Part shown: in pieces, positions 8,301 through 17,419 of the stretch
Layout of the letters: every line of letters begins with the position of its first letter
Position numbering within the stretch: position 1 is the first letter of the stretch
Assembly (NCBI GenBank): GCA_012295275.1
Contig: CM022665.1
Coordinates: 43,706,152-43,723,651 of the forward strand
Source: Chrysomallon squamiferum
Lineage: Eukaryota > Mollusca > Gastropoda > Neomphalida > Peltospiridae
Reading direction: 5' to 3'
Length of the DNA: 17,500 nt
Made by a program: the position numbers and the translations under genes
The notes under the pieces: model-generated
What the model was told of the DNA's origin: nothing
Seen by the model: only the letters and a program-made list of their open reading frames with translations
Database searches by the model: none

Positions 8301-8883
8301 AAATAAATCAATCAATCATTTTTTTCCGAAATTTGTACACGCATTTTATATGTAACACTTTTAAATAAAGATTTATGTTTGTAATGTCTACACATAAGTA
8401 TGTTTGTAAAGTATTTATGTTAATTATGAATAAAACTCATAAATAAACGGAGAGTATTGTAATCTATCTATCTATCTATCCATAAATGTATATCCTTGTG
8501 CATTTTTCTTTTCTTTTTTTTAATTTCTTAATTTAATAATATGTGTGAAAGTCTCTGTATTAATCACATTTGATTTATTAATGGAAAAGAAATAAAAAAT
8601 ATGAACAATCGGTACGGTTTTGCGTCTTTATGTTTATAGAATTTTTACGAATACTGCGCAGATTCATAAAGATTTAAACACTGGAATCAAATGTAAAACG
8701 AGAATTTAAAAACATTCTCTCAGAAATTAATAACAAAGAACAAAGCATTACTATTAAATCGAAAAGAACGTTTTGCGAAGATTCCAGAAAAATCTCGACT
8801 AATCCAAGGGAGACAACTCCATTTAACACGAACCTGCCTATTTGGCTTTTTGATCAACAATACTGAGCACTTAGTAATTTTTA
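8301..8883. other. Noncoding AT-rich DNA with an HSE-like word and a short mollusc-like motif
   Basis: No gene is seen. GAAgaTTCcaGAA at 8777-8789 is a perfect three-unit heat-shock element. AAGGGAGACAACTC at 8806-8819 resembles a motif I remember from mollusc noncoding DNA. Confidence 0.4.
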
Positions 8884-8926
<43 letters not shown>

Positions 8927-8941
8927 TGTATATATATATAT
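8884..8941. repeat. (AAT)n followed by (TA)n microsatellite
   Basis: TAA repeats to about 8925, then GTG and TA repeats. Confidence 0.95.
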
Positions 8942-9743
8942 GTACGTTAAATGTTATTGTCTTAATTCAGTTAAAGTTATTAAAAACGTAGTAACTAATT
9001 TAATTTTTCTCCCGTATTTTGGTTTCTTTTATTATAATAACTGTTGTTGTTGTTTGTTGGGTGTTTTTTTTTTGTTTTTTTTTTAATTTCCATTTCTCAG
9101 TTTTTAATGTAGTTGTTAACGTGTTCGTATAACTGCTATTAAGACAGATTAATTTATTGTCGCAGGCGGCATCAAACAAGGAAACTCATGGCGTCTGCTC
9201 AAGTTCAAAAGAAACCGCGTAGACATGGCTGCTTAAGGTGTGTTGCACACTAGACGATTTGCATAAACCATTGATCTATTTTAACAACACTCAGAGAATG
9301 AAAAAAGGATTCCTTAAGTCTCACTTTTCACTAATTTACAAGATTATTGAAGGCGTTTCAAGGAAAGCCTAAGCCGTTCAGTGAAACAAAAGGGAGGGGG
9401 AACAACGGTGTTTGTACAAGGAGTGAAAACGTGTGCATTATCCCAAGCTCCCTTTTTTCTCCCCCCGTCTCCTCAAAAAACAAAAGGCGAGTTTTAAAAA
9501 CAAAAACTGTACTAGACTCTTCCTTTCACGTCTAACGGGAAGTGTTTTTATTTTAAAGAAGTAACGTATACAAAACTTTTAAAAATCGACTTTAATGTGT
9601 CTGACACAATGAAAACATGGCCCTCGACTTATCAAACAACAACAACAACAACAACAGAGAAACACTTAGCACTACGCCGTAGTTGCAATAAACAGTCATT
9701 TAACAAAGTCTTCCTCATATTAATTATTTGTATGCGTTTCTGT
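8942..9743. other. Noncoding DNA
   Basis: No supported gene. An open frame at 9347-9535 has no recognisable domain. A short (AAC)n lies at 9637-9657. Confidence 0.45.
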
Positions 9744-9775
9744 GGGGTGTATGTGGGTGGGGGGGGTAGGTAGGG
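9744..9775 (+). other. G-rich tract with quadruplex potential
   Basis: Runs at 9744-9747, 9755-9757, 9759-9766 and 9773-9775 have loops of 7, 1 and 6 bases. A C-rich counterpart (minus-strand G) lies at 9934-9950. Confidence 0.5.
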
Positions 9776-9798
9776 AACACAGACTCAGTATCGCCGTT

Positions 9799-10012
9799 TC
9801 CCTTTCAGACGGTCTTCAACAATACAATGCAATTTGTAAATAACTTACATCAATATTTTTCACACAATTAACAAGCTTTTTTTTTTTTTTTTTAATTTAA
9901 TTTACGGAGTTCTGGCGAAGGTTGGAGCTTAAACCCCTACCCCCCCTCCCGCCAGTCTGCTAAAATACAAAGCAATGTGTAAATAAGTTGTATCAATGTT
10001 TTTTTTCACACG
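9799..10012 (+). repeat. Diverged direct duplication of about 70 bp (9799-9870 and 9942-10012)
   Basis: Shared words in order are cag(a)..gtct, aatacaa, gcaat.tgtaaataa, t.tatcaat and tttttcacac. The offset is about 144 bp. A poly(T) run (about 9878-9892) and the C-rich tract lie between the copies. Confidence 0.55.
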
Positions 10013-10014
10013 TG

Positions 10015-10748
10015 TGTATATATATATATATATATACTACTAAATGTTTTATTTATATGCTTTGAAGAGGCCGCTTTCTGTACCTTCACACCCATTTGTG
10101 TAATAAACACGTTATGTTTCTCTGTCTTTCATGTGTATATTGAGTGCAATGCATGTTTATACCTGTGCTGTTGCTGTTTATTTATTTACTTGCAATCTAA
10201 GTTGTATTGTTGAAATGGTAACAGTGTCTTACGAAACCCCGATAATTATTATTAATTATTAATGATTATTTTATAACAAAAAAAAACCTCCAAAAAAACC
10301 CACATGAAAATGTTTGGATTTTAAAAATTTATTAGTCTTTTTTTGTTTTGTTTTTTTGTTTAATTAATGTTGAAGTATGCATGTCTTTATATTATTTATC
10401 ATTTATGAAGTATGTTTGTATTTATTTATAAACGTATACGTATCCATGCATGTATGTATGTATCCGTATATATATATACATACACACACACACACACTAG
10501 CATATATGTCTGTTTATAATGAACGAGCCGACACTGACAAAGTATCATCACCATACATTATCACATGCGTTTTAATTTTAAATTAATTCGCAATTTGTTT
10601 AACGAATAACGTCTAACGTTTTTTTGTTGTTTTTTTACGTGCGTTTGTTGTGTACAACAAAACGATAACAAATCTCTCGACTTCTTTAAATGTTTTCTCT
10701 TCACCAGTATCAGCTGATAACTTAATCATAACCGATTGTAACATAACA
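10015..10748. other. Noncoding DNA with TA, GTAT and CA microsatellites
   Basis: (TA)n at about 10016-10036; GTAT/TA/CA compound repeat at about 10445-10497. No gene is supported. Confidence 0.5.
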
Positions 10749-10976
10749 ATAGTACTGGGCGGGTATTTTATTTTAGTTATTATTATTGTGTGTGTGTGTG
10801 TGTTTGTGTGTGTGTGTACGTGCGTTTTCTTTCGTATTGTACAGGCCTAGCGAACTAAAAAGTTTGAGTCCACGACAAACAGACTTTAACAATGCACGGA
10901 TGGAAGTATGCTGAATAAAAACAAAAGTATCAGAATGTGTATGTTTATTATCAGAGGTGTATACAGTGCGAGATAA

Positions 10977-11016
<40 letters not shown>

Positions 11017-11054
11017 TAACTAAAAACTGAAATAAAATACCAGCCCAGTACTAT
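10749..11054. repeat. Second inverted repeat, interleaved with the MITE
   Basis: Positions 10749-10818 (ATAGTACTGGGC, then GTATTTTATTT, then a GT run) and the reverse complement of 10980-11054 are alike; the first 25 bases differ at one position and the GT run pairs with the CA run. The left arm lies outside the MITE and the right arm inside it, so the two inverted repeats cross. The left arm may be a remnant of a second, inverted copy of the element. Confidence 0.6.
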
Positions 11055-11182
11055 ATATCATTCATACACGAACTACAAAATCAAAATTACTTCTCTGTGC
11101 TAAAGATCAGCATTAAATTAAATTAAATTAAATACTCTGATAATTAACATACACATTCTGATACTTTTGTTTTTATTTAGCA
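10909..11182. mobile_element. Probable MITE, 274 bp, 48-bp terminal inverted repeats, TA target duplication
   Basis: The left arm (10909-10956) and the reverse complement of the right arm (11135-11182) match at 46 of 48 positions, both starting TGCT(G/A)AATAAAAACAAAAG. Each arm is flanked by TA (10907-10908, 11183-11184), as for Tc1/mariner-type insertions. The interior has no open frame worth calling and holds a (CA)n run at 10979-11012 and (AAATT)n at about 11112-11132. The right TA sits in a TA microsatellite, so the target duplication could be coincidental. Confidence 0.65.
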
Positions 11183-11230
11183 TATATATATATATATTAT
11201 TATTATTATTGTTGTTGTTGTTGTTGTTAT
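11183..11230. repeat. Compound (TA)n(ATT)n(GTT)n microsatellite
   Basis: Three adjacent simple repeats, directly after the MITE. Confidence 0.9.
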
Positions 11231-11439
11231 TTAAACTGGAGAAGGAAAACGAAAAAAGAAAAAGAAAATCACGATAAAATATTTTTTTTAAAAATCATTT
11301 TAATAGAAGTTTAGCAGATTGACCGTATTCTGACCTATTCACCCAAAATTTCTTACATAATTTTCGAAAAAGAACACAAAATTTTACTCTTGTTTTTAAC
11401 AAAAACAACAAAATATCAGACGCGTCAACTGGTAAACAA

Positions 11440-11690
11440 TCATGGTGTACGCTAATGCACGTGCGGAGCTTGATAGCGCGAGATGGCACGCGAGCACGTG
11501 ACATCCTCAATCACTGCCAATCAGAATGGGTATTGACAAGACGAGGTACCGGCGGGAGTGCACGCTGCTCTCCTCCTCCGAGTTTGACAAGCACGTTCCT
11601 GCATAAATTAATCATTGTCAATCATTAAAACAATGGGCGGGTCTAACGAAGTAGACTGGCGAAAACTCCCGATGACAGCAATTTGGAGCT
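11440..11690. promoter_or_regulatory. GC-richer noncoding island with E-boxes and CCAAT
   Basis: It contains CACGTG at 11458-11463 and 11495-11500, GCCAATCAG near 11517, CpG-rich words between them, and GGGCGGG near 11636. This resembles the ZFP36 promoter in content. A minus-strand open frame ending near 11295 runs into it but has no recognisable domain. It may be a promoter, an enhancer or an untranslated exon. Confidence 0.35.
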
Positions 11691-11715
11691 GAATGGAAGT
11701 AATTAAGAGAGTGAC

Positions 11716-11749
<34 letters not shown>
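11716..11749. repeat. (GA)n microsatellite
   Basis: GACAGA then uninterrupted GA repeats. Confidence 0.9.
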
Positions 11750-11754
<5 letters not shown>

Positions 11755-11885
11755 CAAGAGTGAATATTGGTGAAAGAAATTAATAATAAAAATAAAAATA
11801 TAAACGAGAAAGGATTAGCTCAATAAAATAATTATTTATAAAAAATAAAATGAAAAATGAATATTAAAAATAATAAAAAGAAATG

Positions 11886-11887
<2 letters not shown>

Positions 11888-11948
<61 letters not shown>

Positions 11949-11949
11949 T
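11888..11949. repeat. (AAT)n microsatellite, about 62 bp
   Basis: An uninterrupted TAA run within AAT/AAAT-rich DNA that begins near 11780. Confidence 0.95.
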
Positions 11950-12230
11950 AAAAGAAATAAAACCAGTAATGAACTGATAACACTGAAATGCTTAAAAGTA
12001 TGGTGGCAGTTTTAAATACTGCGACAGCGACAACTACCGCAGCAATATTACATTAACGTCCACTACAACCATTCATCATTGCAAATGTAAACTCCACTGC
12101 AACAACCTAACAACTACCACGACATCTCCAACATTAAAACAAATGTAAACTGAGCACAGGCATGTTTATATTGCGTTCAAAATCGTATTTAAAATAAAAA
12201 ACACTTTGTAGATGAAACGGGTGTTTACTG

Positions 12231-12280
<50 letters not shown>
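12231..12280. repeat. (ACT)n microsatellite, 50 bp
   Basis: An uninterrupted CTA run. Poly-Thr or poly-Val frames across it are repeat artefacts. The DNA from 11950 to 12230 shows no gene. Confidence 0.95.
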
Positions 12281-12441
12281 GTTACTTTTATTATATCACC
12301 ACTACAACTACCACTACTGCTGGTATTATTGTTCAAAGATAATAAAACACTTGAACTTTTTGTGTTGTTGTTTTTTACGTTCAAGTTTAAAAAGGGTTCG
12401 ATCTAGGATTTCAGAAAGGGGAAATTTCTTCCTGTAAATAG

Positions 12442-12444
<3 letters not shown>

Positions 12445-12502
<58 letters not shown>
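12445..12502. repeat. (GA)n microsatellite, 58 bp
   Basis: Uninterrupted GA repeats. The following DNA to 12819 is AT-rich and noncoding. Confidence 0.95.
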
Positions 12503-12503
<1 letters not shown>

Positions 12504-12819
12504 GGACGATGACCCTACCCAGGGTTTTAGATACAATTAAAGGTGATTCTATTACGACTAAAAATATTTACGATCTATTCAAGTGCTAAAAAGACAGTTT
12601 CAAACAGGAACAGATTAAAGTATTAGGTTTAAAGAAAAGTTATTTATTGTTTTGGGATCGGTCAACTACTGTAAGTCTATACTACTGAAATCTTCGTCCT
12701 TGCATTTTACAAATAAAAATAGGACGAACACGACGCAAATATATAGTACACGGATATTTTAAGTGAATGTAAGATGAGAGATAGGGAAGTTAATGAAGAT
12801 TACTAAGTTGTTAACATAA

Positions 12820-12821
12820 GT

Positions 12822-12863
<42 letters not shown>

Positions 12864-12879
12864 TCGAGAGAGAGAGAGA
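12820..12879. repeat. Compound (GT)n(GA)n microsatellite
   Basis: A GT run to about 12846, then GA, a short ATCG interruption, and GA again. Confidence 0.95.
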
Positions 12880-13240
12880 CTGTTTTACTTAAACTTATAA
12901 CGATATTAACATTAAATAGTTTACGTTTTCATCATTACTATTCATAGCCCTTTCGATCCACAAATATAGTTATTATTATTATTGTTTGTTTTTGTTGTTG
13001 TTGTTATTATTATGCTTATTATTTATATAAATTCGTCATCGTAACCTTTCTAAACTCTCTCATATAAAAAAAATCCATTGTTACTAACTAAATAATAACT
13101 GAATAATTAGTATAATTAAATAAATAAAAAAGAAGATTTTAAATTTTCCATATTTTTCTATTATTTCAATATACTTCATACAATGTGAAGACAAGCTATC
13201 AAATCTCTCTCTCAAATGAATTAAAATATATACTAACATT

Positions 13241-13241
<1 letters not shown>
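12880..13241. other. Noncoding AT-rich DNA
   Basis: (ATT)n and (GTT)n at about 12967-13012. No gene. Confidence 0.5.

Positions 13242-13287
<46 letters not shown>
13242..13287. repeat. (AC)n microsatellite, about 46 bp
   Basis: An uninterrupted AC run. Confidence 0.95.
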
Positions 13288-13291
<4 letters not shown>

Positions 13292-13873
13292 GACACTTAC
13301 CGTTAACGTTTTCATTCACTAATTCACTTAAAATGTATCCATTACAATTTTATTTTAAAATACTATTATATTTTTTGACACATGACTGATATATTTTACG
13401 TTCATCGGATCGGTTTAAATGTTACTGTTTTTGTAACACAAAATATTTTCGCTGTTGTTGATTTTGTTATGACACGAATGTATAACTTGTTGTTTTACTT
13501 ATTGGTAAATCCATGAATGAAATTGACAAATTTTCTGAATGAAAGTTTACACTGTGACACTTTCACCGGATATCCTTAATAAAATTGTAATACATATTAA
13601 ATAAATTTAAAAAAAAAACCAAAAAAAAAACCAAAACCCCAGACACAATATTTATCGTATATTTTTCCGTATAGATTGTAGATTTCTAACTTAACAAAAT
13701 TATGAATGAAATTAAAATACTGAATGAAAATTATAATCTTATGATAAATGGATGAAATATTATAAAATATATTATTAGTTTTTACTGATATTTTGTTTCG
13801 TTTTACAGTTAAATTCGTAGATTTGTGTATTAAACGGAAAACGAACAAATTATCTATGTTCTTTTTCAATTAT

Positions 13874-13878
<5 letters not shown>
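13288..13878. other. Noncoding AT-rich DNA
   Basis: No gene is seen. An A10CCA10CC-type stretch lies at about 13609-13640. Confidence 0.5.

Positions 13879-13960
<82 letters not shown>
13879..13960. repeat. (CT)n microsatellite, 82 bp
   Basis: 41 uninterrupted CT units followed by TTTTTCCAG. The tract plus AG resembles a splice acceptor on the plus strand, but no exon follows that I can support. Confidence 0.95.
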
Positions 13961-13965
<5 letters not shown>

Positions 13966-14280
13966 CCAGGACTGTTACAAAACATTTTTGTTTGTTTGTT
14001 TTTATGTATAATATTAATATTAATGATAATAATTTTTGTTGCATGCACGTACATTATACACGTGTGCTTACGCATGTTTGACTTTATTACGTATGAACGT
14101 GTTTATGCATTCACATTTATGCGTATGTTTGCATGGTTATGACATTAATATCCCAAACAGGAAATAACAGGTAAAAAAATGACTTTCGTTAAGACTTACG
14201 GAGAAATTGTCCTAAATAATTACCATCCATACTGTTGTTAATTCCCCCCATACACAATAATAATAAAAATAATAATAAAT
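13961..14280. other. Noncoding DNA
   Basis: Mixed AT-rich sequence with one CACGTG (14059-14064) among several ACGT-type words. No gene. Confidence 0.45.
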
Positions 14281-14390
14281 AATAATAATTAAAAATATTA
14301 TAATAAAATAATAATTAAAACTATTATAATAAAATAATAATTAAAACTATTATAATAAAATAATAATTAAAAAACATTATAATAATAAAA
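14281..14390. repeat. 26-bp minisatellite, four copies
   Basis: The unit contains ATAATAATTAAAACTATTAT with minor changes. The ttaaaa marker falls at 14289, 14315, 14341 and 14367, an exact 26-bp period. Confidence 0.85.
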
Positions 14391-14621
14391 AGTAAATTAA
14401 TAATAATAAAAACAACAACAATAACAATAATAATAATAAACAAATTTCGACACTTCTGCTATCTTCTCCCCGCCTTTTCTTTCCTCCTTCTTCTTCTTCT
14501 TCTTTTTCTTCTTTTACTTCTTTTTTTTACAAAAACAAAATCAGTTTGACGAGGTCGATACATTATCTAAAACTTTTGTCTGTTGTTTTGTCCCAGTAAT
14601 TTGACAGTTTTATAACAGAAC

Positions 14622-14652
<31 letters not shown>

Positions 14653-14938
14653 ACAACAACAACAACGACAACAACCACCTACTCGTGTGATTTACCGACA
14701 TCGTTTTAGTCATTAATATTTTTATTTTTATTTTTTTTTTGTGGGAGAGGTTGGTATGACGAGGTAGGAGAGGCCTGGGGGTGGTTTACAAACGTGGGTG
14801 GAAGAATGTAGTAGACGACGGATAGAGAAAGCCAGCTAAAACTTTCTACATTTAGAATATAATTATACATTAATTTTATTATTTACGATTTTTCCTTTGC
14901 CTGATTTATTAGTCTTAACAAGAAAATTGATTTATAAT
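14391..14938. other. Noncoding DNA with CTT and CA/CAA repeats
   Basis: A pyrimidine tract of CTT type at about 14465-14528, and (CA)n followed by (CAA)n at about 14624-14666. Positions 14745-14830 are somewhat GC-richer. No gene. Confidence 0.5.
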
Positions 14939-15115
14939 CATAATAATAATAATAATAATAATAATAACAGCAACAGCAACAACAACAACGACCACAACCA
15001 CAACAATAATAATAAAAAAAAACTTAAATTAAAAAAAAAAAATAAAAAAATAATAAAAAATAAAAAAATAAAAAAATAATAATAATAAAAAATAAAAATA
15101 AATAATAATAAGAAA
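14939..15115. repeat. Compound (AAT)/(AAC)/(AAAAT) low-complexity block
   Basis: AAT units, then CAA/CAG and CAACCA variants, then A-rich AAAAT and AAT units. The Asn/Lys-rich open frame across it is an artefact of the repeat. Confidence 0.9.
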
Positions 15116-15839
15116 AAAGGAGTAGAATGATGTAAACAAGAAGAAATAAATGTGTATATATATAACAGAACAACACCCCGCTGAAAGAATGGTGACTTTT
15201 TCTTAAGGTTAACTGACAGCAGGGTAATGGCGAAAGCTTGTCACAATTAAAAAATGGCGTCTTTAATAATTTAAATTACAGTTTATATTAAAACGTATTT
15301 CAACGAACAATTCAAAACTGTAAGAGGTTTTTGAGGGGGGAAGGTGCTTTTTCTCCACGGTATGTTTCCTCTGGGGAATCAAAAAGGGTGTGTCGGTAAC
15401 AGCAAAATTTATTAAATTTTAAAAAATCGAAAACCGCGTTTGACGAAAATAACTGAATTTTGTGCACATCGGTCATCTCCTCCTTCTCCGTCTCCCCTCC
15501 CCCTGCCCGCGCGCTCCCTTTCTGACGTTGTTTCAAAAAAAAAAAAACGTCATCTGCAATATGGCGTGTTCTTAAGGCAATTGTGTACTTTAATTACAAG
15601 TTACAAGACAGATTAATTTATTAAAAAAATATGTCCTCCCCATTTCGGTTCCGAAAGGAAGATTTTTTTCTTTCTTTATTGCTTTCTTTTTTTTTTTTTT
15701 TTTTTAGTTGTTTTTTTTTGACGAAAAAGAACAAATTATTTCAAGTTTCATTTTGTCGTGTAAGAAAACTTAACAAAGACAGCAACAGGCGGAAGACATT
15801 GCAGACGTATAATTACGTCACTTGAAAAGAACAAGTTTT
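15116..15839. other. Noncoding DNA
   Basis: No supported gene. A minus-strand frame at 15312-15536 has no recognisable domain. Poly(A) at about 15535-15547 and poly(T) at about 15690-15705 are present. A CRE-like TTACGTCA lies near 15814. Confidence 0.4.
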
Positions 15840-15990
15840 TGTTATCGTGTTCACGTGACAGACGGCTGAGATAGCACGTGCGCTGTGTAAAACTTTTAAC
15901 AGACAAATGGCTGTTAACGGCAAGTGTGAATGAATACAATTAGAATTTAACACGGAGGGCAAGTGAGTTTGAGTTAGGTGCACGTGTCCT
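15840..15990. promoter_or_regulatory. Cluster of three CACGTG E-boxes
   Basis: E-boxes at 15852-15857 (inside TCACGTGA), 15875-15880 and 15981-15986 lie within 135 bp of GC-richer DNA. Possible regulatory element; the target is unknown. Confidence 0.3.
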
Positions 15991-16303
15991 GAACACTAAT
16001 ATTAATATTATTAACTGTGTATATATATAATTGATGTGTGTTTGTGTGCGTATGTATGATGCAATTGCAAAATCCCAACAACAACAACAACAACAATAAT
16101 AACAATAATAATAAAATGCTTTAATTAAACAAGATTAAACTCTTTTCACAAAATATAATGCGAAGCACAACGTTTGTTTACTGATAAGAAAAGAATTCAT
16201 GGTGACTCGGTCTATGTAGTGTATTTCCAACGATAACCAATATTCTTATTTCTTCACTTTACTGGATAAATGGGACATTTCTGTTAAACTGAAACATACT
16301 TGT

Positions 16304-16304
<1 letters not shown>
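15991..16304. other. Noncoding AT-rich DNA
   Basis: (AAC)n/(AAT)n at about 16077-16113. No gene. Confidence 0.5.
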
Positions 16305-16348
<44 letters not shown>

Positions 16349-16362
16349 GCAGTAGTAGTAGT
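16305..16362. repeat. (AAT)n then (AGT)n microsatellite
   Basis: A TAA run to about 16348 followed by four AGT units. Confidence 0.95.
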
Positions 16363-16893
16363 AAAAAAACGTTTGAATCTTTAACAGCCTCACTATTACA
16401 GAAAATGCACTTTTATGCCTCGATTACTCCATACATAAAAAAAAATCATAAATAATTTATACGTCTGTGTCTTTTCTCTTTTTTTAATTATTTATTTATT
16501 TATTTAGGATTAGCAATACGTATTAAACTTTGATATGTTCGGTTTTGAATACGATATATGACTAATATTGAAAGAATTTTTTTTTTTTTTTTTTTCACTT
16601 CTGTAATGTATAAATATTAATGATCTATTCGATATTATATTTATCATTGCATTTTATTTGCAAATGCTATTTCATAACGGTTCAATGCTGAATAACAAAT
16701 CTCTTTTTTAACATTTTTTTTTTTTTTTCTCCGTAAATGATTTAACTTGTTTTAATTCTTAATGTGTCTTATGAAAGCCAAATAATGAGTTTAAATACGT
16801 TTGTTACAGTCTTAAGTATTTTTATTTATTTATTTATTTGTTTATTATTTATGATTTATTTTTTGTTTCTTTTGTTTCATTTTATCTTAATAA
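16363..16893. other. Noncoding AT-rich DNA
   Basis: Poly(T) at about 16577-16595 and 16716-16729, TTTA repeats at about 16486-16506 and 16819-16838. No gene. Confidence 0.5.
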
Positions 16894-17070
16894 TTTCTTT
16901 CCTTTCTTCTTTCTTTCTTTCCTTCTTTCTTCCTTTCTCCTTTCTTTCTTTCTTTCCTTCTTTCTTTCTTTCTTTCTTTCTTTATTATTTACGTATTTAT
17001 TTATTTTTTCGTTTCATTTTGACATAATTTCTTTCTTTTCTTCATTCTTTTCTTTCTTTCCTTCTTCTTC

Positions 17071-17109
<39 letters not shown>

Positions 17110-17111
17110 TT
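16894..17111. repeat. Two long pyrimidine (CTTT)n tracts
   Basis: About 90 bases of unbroken C/T (16894-16983) and about 67 more (17045-17111), separated by an AT-rich spacer. The array is mostly CTTT units with CCTT variants. Open frames across it on either strand are repeat artefacts. Confidence 0.95.
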
Positions 17112-17418
17112 ATTTGTTTGTTTGTGTATTTACTCGTAGTAAATCGTAAAATGAAATAGCTCGAGGACAGATAGTTCACTGTAAAGATATTTACGGCTGC
17201 AGTACACTCATATTTAAATATTTTTCCGGTTAACAGAAAGGATGGTTGATAAATCACTGTGTCTGATAACTGTAACGGAGGAAACCACACACTTCAGTTG
17301 TTTCTGCGTGTTAATAAATACACACACACACACACACAACATGTTTAAAATAGGAGAAATTGTCCCACCTTGTCTGAATCCCTTTTTTTTATTTTATTTA
17401 AAGAGCATTTATTAGTTT
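17112..17418. other. Noncoding DNA with (AC)n
   Basis: (AC)n at about 17319-17338. No gene. Confidence 0.5.
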
Positions 17419-17419
17419 A

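Noticed and set aside
11295-11510. Minus-strand 71-residue frame next to the GC-richer island
   Set aside because: No recognised motif and no splice partners that I can support; kept only as a remark on the island.
12390-12410. GGGTTCGATCT, like a tRNA T-loop
   Set aside because: The flanking bases do not pair as a T-stem, and no anticodon or acceptor arm is nearby.
13879-13970. Splice-acceptor-like (CT)n-TTTTTCCAG
   Set aside because: A CT microsatellite next to a chance CAG explains it, and no exon follows.
14897-15079. Asn/Lys-rich frame after MPDLLVLTRK
   Set aside because: The residues come from AAT and AAA simple repeats.
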